Source: Sulfurovum sp. (GTDB taxonomy: Bacteria > Campylobacterota > Campylobacteria > Campylobacterales > Sulfurovaceae). Taken from it: DNA of 12,303 nt. Every line of letters begins with the position of its first letter. Within the stretch, counting starts at the first letter, position 1. The stretch is from NCBI GenBank assembly GCA_027046415.1, contig JALTYW010000147.1:1-12303 (forward strand). The letters run 5' to 3'. The position numbers and the translations under genes were made by a program. Of this stretch, positions 1 to 7,419 are shown one piece after another. The notes beneath the pieces were generated by a model. That model was not told the origin of the DNA and made no database searches. It saw nothing but the letters and a program-made list of their open reading frames with translations.

Positions 1-47
1 CAATGCAAACCAACACTATTCACTATTAACTCTTCTCTCTTCACTTC

Positions 48-946
<899 letters not shown>

Positions 947-980
947 GTAGTACCATTCGCAAAAAAGATTATAAAGAGAA

Positions 981-1478
981 ATGATGCACGAAATACTTAT
1001 CATCAATACCGGCGGTACCTTCAACAAACGCTACAACCCCATCAGCGGTGAGCTGGAAGTAGACAAAGAGGGACAGGCTCTGACAGCACTGGCAGAGAAA
1101 TGGATGCACCCCTTTGAGGTACTTAACATCATAGGCAAAGACTCACTCGAGATGACGAGTCACGACCGGCTGGAGCTGCTTGCCACCATCCACCAAAGCA
1201 AGCAGCGTAAAATCCTTGTTGTTCACGGTACAGACACTATGGATGTCACCGCTGCCTACCTTGCCGATGCAGAGCTGGAAAAGCAGATTGTTCTCACAGG
1301 TGCCATGGTACCTTTCAGTATCGATCCGACAGAAGCGACTGCCAATTTTGCTTCTGCCTGTACTGCCCTTCAATGCCTGGATGAAAATGGTATTTTTATT
1401 GCCATGCATGGTCATATTGCCCCTTACCAGAAACTGAAAAAAGACCGTACTAAGGGGGTTTTTATACGTTTGGATTAA
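981..1478 (+). CDS. Short asparaginase-like protein (N-terminal amidohydrolase domain only)
   Basis: The 165-residue product matches only the N-terminal half of type I/II L-asparaginases, which are normally about 320-350 residues. The first active-site signature, NTGGTF, places the expected nucleophile at Thr10. The second, VHGTDTMDVTAAYL, gives Thr84 and Asp85. LTGAMVP (105-111) matches the LTGAMRP motif of full enzymes, and a lysine near 158 could be the fourth catalytic residue. The C-terminal domain, which supplies active-site residues across the dimer in known asparaginases, is missing. The reading frame ends cleanly at TAA two bases before the convergent hemF-family stop, and no remnant of the missing domain follows. 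AAAGAGAA precedes tandem ATGs at 981 and 984. It may be a single-domain hydrolase or a non-catalytic binding protein; the substrate is unknown. Confidence 0.85.
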   Translation: MMHEILIINTGGTFNKRYNPISGELEVDKEGQALTALAEKWMHPFEVLNIIGKDSLEMTSHDRLELLATIHQSKQRKILVVHGTDTMDVTAAYLADAELEKQIVLTGAMVPFSIDPTEATANFASACTALQCLDENGIFIAMHGHIAPYQKLKKDRTKGVFIRLD

Positions 1479-1480
1479 CC

Positions 1481-2524
1481 TTACACCTTATTTTCGGTAT
1501 GATTCTCCACCGTCGGCGGAACGATCTCTCCGCTTGCCTGCATGCTAAGCGCTTCTGGGTGTGCTTTGTAATGCTTTCTCACCGCTTCTGCCAAACGCTT
1601 CTTGACTGCCGTAGTAACCGGTACGATCTTTCCTTCAGGCAATGCATCGATGAGTGAAAGCAGCAGTTTGTCCTGAGGTTTGGGCATCTTTTCCAGCCAA
1701 CTGTAGAGCAGAGGACGATTGACATGGGAAGGGAGTGAGCCCATAATGCCCACATCGTTCTGATCATGTACCAGCAGTCCCGAGGTCGTACCGCGGTCAA
1801 GGGTAAGCACCTGAAAGAAGTAGAGGGTATGGTAGTCCACTTGCTGTGCCTTTTCTTCTGCTGTGAAAGTACGGTAGTACTGAAGTGCCTGAAGCGTAAT
1901 GCCGATATAGGCATCGATCACCGCTTCGCCAAAACGTTTCGCAAAGGCAATGTCCTCATCGAAACTGCCGCTGTTGTAGCCTTCGAGATAGAAGTGGCTC
2001 ACCCCGCGTGTACGTTCCAGCACAGGAATGTAAAAGTAACGTTCCGCCTGTGCAATCCCCGCTTCATAGTGCTCACCCGTCACCTTTTCAAGCATCATGT
2101 CAAAATCGCGTTTGAAGACATCGTTTTTCAAAGAGGGATTGAGATCTGCCATCAGGCGCCAGTATCCACTGCCCTCTTTCATCTGCGTCCATGAGATATG
2201 CATATGCATCGACGGCGCGTGGGGATTGGCAGGGTGGATAATGGTAGAGATCGCTGTTGCAGAGCCTAGCTTTTTGGCAGGATTGTCCTCATAGTGTACC
2301 TGTGAAATATTGACCGAACCTCTGTCAAAAACAGTCTCGTCACGTACTTCGTAGCGAATCCCTCCGCCATGTTTACCTTTGTCTCTCAGCCATGTAACGG
2401 ATTCACAAACCTTATCTTTTCCCAACTCCGCACTGATATCGTCAAGTTTTGAAACAAAATAGTGCTGCAAGTGTGTTACCAAATCGTATGCCCTTACCGC
2501 TTCTTGCTGTGATGTTCTTTGCAT
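1481..2524 (-). CDS. hemF: Divergent coproporphyrinogen III oxidase (HemF-like)
   Basis: HemF performs the oxygen-dependent oxidative decarboxylation of coproporphyrinogen III to protoporphyrinogen IX in heme synthesis. Family motifs visible include VFDRGSVNISQVH (65-77), a histidine pair at HPANPHAPSMH (His97, His107), YWRLMADLNP (121-130), ERTRGVSHFYLEGYN (170-184) and LDRGTTSGL (242-250, with Asp243 and Arg244). Compared by eye with E. coli HemF, the equivalents of His145 and His175 are absent: the latter motif YFYLKHRNEQRG reads YFYIPVLERTRG here. The protein (347 residues) is about 50 longer than E. coli HemF, with an extended C-terminus after about residue 300. AAAGGAG sits 4 bases upstream of the ATG. 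Family membership is clear, but the enzymatic activity is less certain because of the missing histidines. Most of this phylum is expected to use the oxygen-independent HemN route. Confidence 0.85.
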   Translation of the reverse strand: MQRTSQQEAVRAYDLVTHLQHYFVSKLDDISAELGKDKVCESVTWLRDKGKHGGGIRYEVRDETVFDRGSVNISQVHYEDNPAKKLGSATAISTIIHPANPHAPSMHMHISWTQMKEGSGYWRLMADLNPSLKNDVFKRDFDMMLEKVTGEHYEAGIAQAERYFYIPVLERTRGVSHFYLEGYNSGSFDEDIAFAKRFGEAVIDAYIGITLQALQYYRTFTAEEKAQQVDYHTLYFFQVLTLDRGTTSGLLVHDQNDVGIMGSLPSHVNRPLLYSWLEKMPKPQDKLLLSLIDALPEGKIVPVTTAVKKRLAEAVRKHYKAHPEALSMQASGEIVPPTVENHTENKV

Positions 2525-2528
2525 AGTA

Positions 2529-2535
2529 CTCCTTT
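2529..2535 (-). promoter_or_regulatory. Strong ribosome binding site of the hemF-like gene
   Basis: On the minus strand AAAGGAG lies 4 bases before the ATG (2524-2522). This near-consensus Shine-Dalgarno site supports the start chosen for the HemF-like protein. Confidence 0.7.
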
Positions 2536-2573
2536 AGGATTACATTATTGGTAATAGCCTACCTTATCTGAGA

Positions 2574-2588
2574 TGACAATCATTTTAA
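2574..2588. promoter_or_regulatory. Possible Fur-like operator in the hemF leader
   Basis: The sequence TGACAATCATTTTAA matches 11 of the 14 non-central positions of the 7-1-7 Fur motif TGATAAT-N-ATTATCA. It lies 50 bases upstream of the hemF-like ATG and overlaps a possible minus-strand -10 hexamer (TAAAAT, 2587-2582). Iron or heme control of a heme-synthesis gene would make sense. AT-rich DNA yields such matches by chance, and Fur sites in this phylum vary. The rest of the 190-base gap (2525-2714) holds only the two divergent leaders. Confidence 0.3.
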
Positions 2589-2675
2589 ATGAAAACAAAT
2601 CTTTGGTACTATTTACGATATACTAAGAAAATGAGAAGATTATCTACGGCTAATAATTCAATGATATACTTCCGT

Positions 2676-2688
2676 TATACTTTATGAT
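2676..2688 (+). promoter_or_regulatory. Possible -10 region for the small lipoprotein gene
   Basis: Two overlapping -10-like sequences, TATACT (2676-2681) and TATGAT (2683-2688), lie 26-39 bases before the lipoprotein ATG in an AT-rich stretch. No convincing -35 hexamer is visible. The call is tentative. Confidence 0.3.
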
Positions 2689-2714
2689 ACACCATTGATA
2701 TAAAGGGAAAAAAG

Positions 2715-3059
2715 ATGAAACGACATATTCTCCTATTGGCATCGGCAGCATTACTTGCCGGATGTGTCACCTCCGAGCCATCTCCTCAGGCACGGGTTAC
2801 ACAGGTTACTCCTGCTGCCTCGAAAGAAGCACGGTTTCACGAAACGATGCTAAAGATTGCACAAAGCACACAGTCCAATCCACGTTATCACAAAATGGGA
2901 CTGACAAGCGATGCAGAAAAACAGTGGTTCAAAAATCTAATGTACCGTCTCTGGGACAGAGAGATCACTCGTACACAATTTATTCGTGAAGGAGTCAAGC
3001 GCTACCCATCACATAAGTATGAATTTACTTACATCGCGAACGCTTTCCAGAACTACTGA
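2715..3059 (+). CDS. Small predicted lipoprotein, function unknown
   Basis: The 114-residue product has a lipoprotein signal: MKRH, a hydrophobic stretch, then the lipobox LLAGC with Cys17 as the lipidated residue, giving a mature chain of 98 residues. Residues 18-38 are Ser/Pro/Thr-rich and probably flexible. The rest (39-114) is charged and probably helical, with several aromatic residues (QWFKNLMYRLWDRE, 70-83) and a C-terminal segment ending YIANAFQNY. I recognise no family or catalytic motif. AAAGGGAAAAAAG precedes the ATG. The gene ends in a 7-base overlap with the convergent queC stop. Having its own leader, it is probably transcribed alone. Residue 19 is Thr, which by the E. coli +2 rule would suggest outer-membrane delivery, though that rule is not proven in this phylum. 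Confidence 0.85.
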   Translation: MKRHILLLASAALLAGCVTSEPSPQARVTQVTPAASKEARFHETMLKIAQSTQSNPRYHKMGLTSDAEKQWFKNLMYRLWDREITRTQFIREGVKRYPSHKYEFTYIANAFQNY

Positions 3060-3718
3060 GCGTAAACAATGGGGTCTTTCTGCCCCGCCTCTTCAAACCC
3101 TCTAAGCCGTAAACGGCAGCTGTCACACACACCGCATGCGGCATCTTCCTCTTTGTAACAGCTCCATGTATGTTCCAGCTGCACACCAAGCTTCAGTGCC
3201 TCCTGTACAATCTGTGATTTCTTCATGTGCACCAGCGGCATGCGTATGGCAAGCTGTGTCTCCTCTTTCGTACCAAGGTTGATCGCTTTCTCCATCGCTT
3301 CAATATAGCTTTTACGACAGTCAGGGTAGCCTGAACTGTCCTCTTCAACTACCCCTATAAAGAGTGCCTCGGCGCCATGTTTTTCCGCTATCGATGCCGC
3401 TATGGAGAGAAAAATGCCGTTTCTAAAGGGGACATAGGTCACCGGTATCCCCTCCTCCAATCCGCCGGTAGGTACTTCGATGCTTCTATCCGTCAATGCC
3501 GATGCACCGATCTGTTCAAAGAAAGGAAGATCGATCTCATAACGCTCCTTTGCATTCAGGTCATCTGCGATCTTTCTAAAACAGGCAAGTTCTTTGTGTT
3601 CTGTACGCTGTCCGTAGTTAAAATGTACGGCAATGATCTCGTACCCCTCCTGCTGCGCAATCACAGCGCTGAGTGCACTGTCCATCCCTCCGGAAATGAT
3701 ACAAACGGCTTTTTTCAT
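3053..3718 (-). CDS. queC: 7-cyano-7-deazaguanine (preQ0) synthase QueC
   Basis: QueC converts 7-carboxy-7-deazaguanine to preQ0 with ATP and ammonia, a cytoplasmic step toward queuosine in tRNA anticodons. The PP-loop ATP-pyrophosphatase motif SGGMDS is at residues 9-14, followed by VHFNYGQR (31-38), the VPFRNGIFLS segment (96-105) and PLVHMKKSQIV (161-171). The C-terminal zinc site is complete: Cys187, Cys195, Cys198 and Cys201. The length of 221 is typical. AAAGGGAG lies 8 bases ahead of the ATG. No other queuosine gene (queD, queE, queF) is in the window. The gene is divergent from ybeY across 60 bases and its 3' end overlaps the convergent lipoprotein gene by 7 bases. No preQ1 riboswitch-like structure was recognised in the short leader. 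Confidence 0.97.
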   Translation of the reverse strand: MKKAVCIISGGMDSALSAVIAQQEGYEIIAVHFNYGQRTEHKELACFRKIADDLNAKERYEIDLPFFEQIGASALTDRSIEVPTGGLEEGIPVTYVPFRNGIFLSIAASIAEKHGAEALFIGVVEEDSSGYPDCRKSYIEAMEKAINLGTKEETQLAIRMPLVHMKKSQIVQEALKLGVQLEHTWSCYKEEDAACGVCDSCRLRLRGFEEAGQKDPIVYAQ

Positions 3719-3750
3719 ATATCTGCTCCCTTTACGGTTATAGCGTGCAT

Positions 3751-3770
3751 TTTACCAAGAATTGGGTAAA
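3751..3770. repeat. Imperfect inverted repeat between queC and ybeY
   Basis: TTTACCAA-GAA-TTGGGTAAA forms an inverted repeat with one extra G in the right arm. It occupies much of the 60-base divergent gap, 8 bases upstream of the ybeY ATG and 32 bases upstream of the queC ATG. It could be an operator or a short RNA hairpin, or it may be chance. No regulator is identified. Confidence 0.3.
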
Positions 3771-3778
3771 ATAGCCGC

Positions 3779-4210
3779 ATGTTAATCGATTTAATAAATG
3801 AAACAGATCTACTTGTAGATACCGATCTGCTGCAAAAAATTGCAGAAGACCTTACACAACGCCAAATAGAACTCATCATTACAGACAATGAGGGTATCAG
3901 AGCGCTCAATGCACACCACCGTCAAAAAGACAGTGCAACCGATGTACTGAGCTTTCCGCTTGGTGACACGCCCCATGCACCGCTTGGTGCCATTGTCATT
4001 TCCAAAGACTTTGTCATCCAAAAGGCAAAAGAGCTTGGACACAGCAACCAGGAAGAGCTTACCCTGCTCTTTATTCATGGTCTGCTGCACCTTCTCGGAT
4101 TTGACCATGAAACTGACAATGGCGAGATGCGCCGCAAAGAGGAGGTGATCATCGATGCATGGAAACTTCCCAAAAGTCTGATTGTTCGTACAGAAGGAGA
4201 TGAAGCATGA
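3779..4210 (+). CDS. ybeY: Endoribonuclease YbeY (rRNA maturation and quality control)
   Basis: YbeY is a zinc-dependent RNase that takes part in 16S rRNA 3'-end maturation and 70S ribosome quality control. The hallmark HGLLHLLGFDH is at residues 100-110, with three metal-binding histidines (His100, His104, His110). The upstream family motif TDVLSFPL (54-61) is also intact. The length of 143 is typical. No strong Shine-Dalgarno site precedes the ATG; GGGTAAAATAGCCGC leads into it, so translation may be modest. The stop overlaps the start of the antiporter gene (ATGA, 4207-4210), so the two are probably one transcription unit divergent from queC. Confidence 0.95.
   Translation: MLIDLINETDLLVDTDLLQKIAEDLTQRQIELIITDNEGIRALNAHHRQKDSATDVLSFPLGDTPHAPLGAIVISKDFVIQKAKELGHSNQEELTLLFIHGLLHLLGFDHETDNGEMRRKEEVIIDAWKLPKSLIVRTEGDEA
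4194..4199 (+). promoter_or_regulatory. Ribosome binding site of the antiporter gene inside ybeY
   Basis: AAGGAG lies within the last codons of ybeY, 7 bases before the overlapping ATG at 4207. It supports that start and translational coupling of the two genes. Confidence 0.65.
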
Positions 4211-5139
4211 GTTTTTTGATCTTTGTCATCGCGATGGGTGTGCTCATATGGGGTGCGGATGTACTGATTGTCCAGAGTGAAAAGATAGCCCTGAAGTTCA
4301 ATATTCCTGAGTTTATCATCGGTGCGACACTGATCGCTCTGGGTACCTCACTTCCGGAGATGGCAGCGAGTGTTGCAGCCAGCATCGGAGACAAACCGGA
4401 GATAGCCATTGCCAACGTGATCGGAAGCAACATTCTCAACATCACACTGGTGCTTGCCTCTGTCTTTCTCATAGCACGCAATATTGCACCTGACAGAGAC
4501 TTTTTCGCCAAAGACAGTACCTGGGCACTGATGCCGGTTTTTGTCTTCATCCTGATGGTGCTTGACGGGACTATCTCCCGTTTCGATGCGGCACTGCTGT
4601 TGCTGCTGATGGGTGCCTACCTGCTCTTTTTGCTTCAGGATGCCAAAAACATCCCCGAAGAGGATCTCGATGAGATCGACATGGCACACTTTAGCTGGGC
4701 AACGACCATTGCCATGCTCTTTGTCGGGCTTGTACTGGTCATCATCGGTGCCCACTTTACGGTAGAGAGTGCGGCAGACATTGCCAAAAGTTTTGGCATC
4801 TCCCAGTGGGTCATCGGTATCATTATGGTCTCTTTGGGAACCTCCCTGCCTGAGCTTGTCGTCAGCATCACTGCCGCACTCAAAGGCAAGGTCGATATGG
4901 CAATAGGAAACATCATCGGATCGAACATGGCGAACACAACAGTGGTGCTTGGTGCTGCAGCACTCGTAAAACCGATGCCTTTTGTACCGACAAACTACCT
5001 ATTCGACATTACTACCATGATCATTGCTACCGTACTGCTGGTCTTTTTGACTGCAAACAAGCTCTACACCAAATCGGCAGGTATCAGCCTTGTCATCATT
5101 CTGGGACTTTTCCTGCAAAATACACTTGCCCACCTTTAA
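4207..5139 (+). CDS. Calcium/sodium-type antiporter (CaCA family, YrbG-like)
   Basis: This inner-membrane protein exchanges calcium or a related cation for sodium or protons. It has the two inverted alpha-repeats of the CaCA superfamily. Repeat 1 has GTSLPE at 46-51 and NVIGSN at 70-75; repeat 2 has GTSLPE at 211-216 and NIIGSN at 235-240. Each half carries about five hydrophobic segments, joined by a short acidic cytoplasmic loop (about 145-160, rich in Asp and Glu). The length of 310 is close to E. coli YrbG (325). Both acidic LPE ion-binding residues (Glu51, Glu216) are present, so the transporter should be active. The actual ion pair cannot be read from the sequence. It overlaps ybeY by 4 bases and ends 19 bases from the convergent mrdA stop. 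Confidence 0.93.
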   Translation: MSFLIFVIAMGVLIWGADVLIVQSEKIALKFNIPEFIIGATLIALGTSLPEMAASVAASIGDKPEIAIANVIGSNILNITLVLASVFLIARNIAPDRDFFAKDSTWALMPVFVFILMVLDGTISRFDAALLLLLMGAYLLFLLQDAKNIPEEDLDEIDMAHFSWATTIAMLFVGLVLVIIGAHFTVESAADIAKSFGISQWVIGIIMVSLGTSLPELVVSITAALKGKVDMAIGNIIGSNMANTTVVLGAAALVKPMPFVPTNYLFDITTMIIATVLLVFLTANKLYTKSAGISLVIILGLFLQNTLAHL

Positions 5140-5158
5140 TAGCCTCTCTTGAGGTATT
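5138..5158. terminator. Possible weak bidirectional terminator between the antiporter gene and mrdA
   Basis: AATA-(G)-CCTC and GAGG-TATT pair around a TCTT loop with one bulged G. The structure fills exactly the space between two convergent stop codons. It has no run of T, so intrinsic termination would be weak. The position is the main argument. Confidence 0.35.
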
Positions 5159-6964
5159 CTACTGCTTTTGACTCTCGTCTTTAAAATAGTGATGCTCATA
5201 AAGCCAGCGGTAGATATCTGCCGCCATAGGTCCAGAAGTACTTCCTCCGTGTCCGCCGTGTTCAACCAGTACCGTAACGACAAACTGAGGGTCTTCATAA
5301 GGGGCATAGGTGGTGATCCATGCATGAGAACGGTGGTAGTACTCCAGTTGTGACTCTTTGAGACGATGGATGGTCGACTGGGGAATGGAGGTAACCTGAG
5401 AGGTTCCTGTCTTCCCTGCTACTACCACAGGAAGATCGTGCATCGCACGGTATGCTGTCCCTTTTTTCGAGTTACAGACATCGTACATCCCCTGACGGAT
5501 CTGCGATATCGCATACGGATTGAAATCGATCTTTTTGATTACCGGTTTAAGCGGCTTACCGTCAACGGTTTTGGCAATATGCGGTGTAACAAGGTTGCCG
5601 GTTGCGATCAGGGAGGTGTAACGGGCTACCTGAAGCGGAGTGACGGCATCATACCCCTGCCCAATCGCGGCAATAACTGTCTCGCCCTTGAACCACGGCT
5701 GTTTGAAACGGCGCATTTTCCATGCTTTGTCAGGAATAACACCGTTATACTCACGCGGCAGATCTACACCCGTCTTGACCCCAAGCCCAAATGAGCGCAG
5801 GTTTTTCGCCATCGCATCGATGCCAACCTTCAAACTCTTGTTGTAGAAAAAGACGTCACAACTCTCCCGGATCGCTTTTCGAATCGGTACGGTACCATGC
5901 CCGTACTTCTTCCAGCAACGAAACTTGTGCTTGCTCTTGCCTATGGTCATGTAACCTTTACAGTACTCCGAATGTTCCAAAATGCCCGGAATTGCTTTGT
6001 CGAATGCAAGTGCCATCCCCATTTTGATGGAAGATCCCGGAGGATAGGTACCGTGTGTGATCTTGTTGGTAAAGGGGTGGTCAAGGTCTTCCTGAAGCGC
6101 TCTCCAGTCTTTGAAACTGATACCGCCGACAAAAAGATTAGGATCGTACGCAGGGTAGCTTACCGCTGCCACAACCTCTCCAGTTGTACGCATGACAATA
6201 GCAACCCCCGTCTCTTTCATCTTTGCAAAATACTCATAGATCATCTGCTGTAGGTCAATATCGATATTCAGTACCAGGTTTTTGTTGTCTTTAGGCGGCA
6301 CTTTTGCAAGTACCTCAATGGCTTTATTGGTCGCGGTAACCTTATTCACCACATAACCGAGCTCTCCTTGAAGGATATGATTGTAGTAGCGTTCCAATCC
6401 GCTCTTTCCAACTTTTCCGACAACATCCACCACCTCATCCAACGCATTCTCTTTCTTGTTGGAACGACCTGTATAGCCAATGATATGAGCAACATATCTG
6501 CCGTAAGGGTAGTATCGCTTTGTTTCCGCTTCAATCCGTATCTCAGGGACAAGACTCAAACGGGCATATGCTTTCATCATATCTGCATAGGGGATAAAAT
6601 CGACAACTTTAATAAACTTGTGATTGTATGGAGAGCTGTGCTTTTTATATACTTTATAGAGTACACTCAAGTTAAGATCAGGAAAGTTTTCCAACAGTGC
6701 ATCACCTACAGCACGAAGTCGCTCGCTCCCCTCTTTGAGATGCGGCATCACAGAAATCGAAAACCCTATCTGATTCATCGCAAGTAGATTGCCATGCACA
6801 TCAGTGATCTCACCACGTACAGGTTTGATAAACTCCTTACGCTCAATATTCTCTTTTGCAAGCTCTTCATAGTAGTAATTGGACTTGATGCTGATATGGT
6901 ACAGCCTTGCTATCATGCCTGCCCAAACCAGTATAAAGACGAGAATAACAAATTGGTATCTCAC
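5159..6964 (-). CDS. mrdA: Penicillin-binding protein 2 (cell elongation transpeptidase)
   Basis: PBP2 is the class B transpeptidase of the rod/elongasome complex, anchored in the inner membrane with its catalytic domain in the periplasm. One N-terminal membrane segment (about 4-20) is followed by the PBP dimerisation domain with the conserved RGEITDVHGNLLA (50-62), then the transpeptidase domain. All three active-site motifs are present: SSIK (Ser311 nucleophile, Lys314), SCD (Ser368, Asp370; the SxD form is typical of PBP2) and KTGT (518-521). The length of 601 is normal. The start is GTG, inside a GTGA overlap with the stop of the MreD-like gene, so it is probably translationally coupled. 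It is the last gene of the long minus-strand operon. No rodA follows. Confidence 0.95.
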   Translation of the reverse strand: MRYQFVILVFILVWAGMIARLYHISIKSNYYYEELAKENIERKEFIKPVRGEITDVHGNLLAMNQIGFSISVMPHLKEGSERLRAVGDALLENFPDLNLSVLYKVYKKHSSPYNHKFIKVVDFIPYADMMKAYARLSLVPEIRIEAETKRYYPYGRYVAHIIGYTGRSNKKENALDEVVDVVGKVGKSGLERYYNHILQGELGYVVNKVTATNKAIEVLAKVPPKDNKNLVLNIDIDLQQMIYEYFAKMKETGVAIVMRTTGEVVAAVSYPAYDPNLFVGGISFKDWRALQEDLDHPFTNKITHGTYPPGSSIKMGMALAFDKAIPGILEHSEYCKGYMTIGKSKHKFRCWKKYGHGTVPIRKAIRESCDVFFYNKSLKVGIDAMAKNLRSFGLGVKTGVDLPREYNGVIPDKAWKMRRFKQPWFKGETVIAAIGQGYDAVTPLQVARYTSLIATGNLVTPHIAKTVDGKPLKPVIKKIDFNPYAISQIRQGMYDVCNSKKGTAYRAMHDLPVVVAGKTGTSQVTSIPQSTIHRLKESQLEYYHRSHAWITTYAPYEDPQFVVTVLVEHGGHGGSTSGPMAADIYRWLYEHHYFKDESQKQ

Positions 6965-7419
6965 AGTATCACCGCCACAAGCAAATCGACGATAAGCGGA
7001 TAGAGAAGAATATCATCAAGCACAATATTTTCTGTCTGGAATACAAAGTCGTATGCAAGCAGTGCGCCAAGATAGGTCATATCTATCATCAAAACGGTCA
7101 AAAGCGGTGTACAAACCTTACACCTGCGAAAGTGTGTGAAATATGGATAGAACAACAGATAAACACTCAAAATTGCAATTGTTACCAGAAAAAACGGTAA
7201 CGAGAGATTGACATCCATATTGACAAGGTAAAGCAGAGAGACAATGATGTACGATATTCTATGCTGTTCGATCCCGAGAATTAATATATACCCCATAATG
7301 CCAATAAAAAGCGGCAAAAATACATATATGGAGATAAGCATAGGATAAAAGATAACAAATACCAGTACCACTATCCACAACAGGAACTTGTGAAGGTACC
7401 GATTGAGGCGACTATTCAT
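6961..7419 (-). CDS. Small polytopic membrane protein, MreD-like by position and topology
   Basis: The 152-residue product is almost entirely hydrophobic, with five or six predicted membrane segments (about 12-26, 28-50, 56-70, 73-95, 104-125 and 137-152) and a basic N-terminus (MNSRLNRYLHK). Size and topology fit MreD, a subunit of the rod complex that is usually encoded just before PBP2, as here. I see no diagnostic motif, so the MreD call rests on context. The ATG at 7419 forms an ATGA overlap with the upstream GNAT gene and has AGGA close before it; an ATG at 7431 would add four residues but has a badly placed ribosome site. The 3' end overlaps the mrdA GTG by 4 bases. An apparently equivalent unnamed gene lies beside PBP2 in Campylobacter and Helicobacter as I recall. 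Confidence 0.75.
   Translation of the reverse strand: MNSRLNRYLHKFLLWIVVLVFVIFYPMLISIYVFLPLFIGIMGYILILGIEQHRISYIIVSLLYLVNMDVNLSLPFFLVTIAILSVYLLFYPYFTHFRRCKVCTPLLTVLMIDMTYLGALLAYDFVFQTENIVLDDILLYPLIVDLLVAVIL

Noticed and set aside
2198-2209. Palindrome ATGCATATGCAT within the hemF-like gene
   Set aside because: It encodes the Met-His-Met-His stretch containing a conserved histidine, so protein coding explains it.
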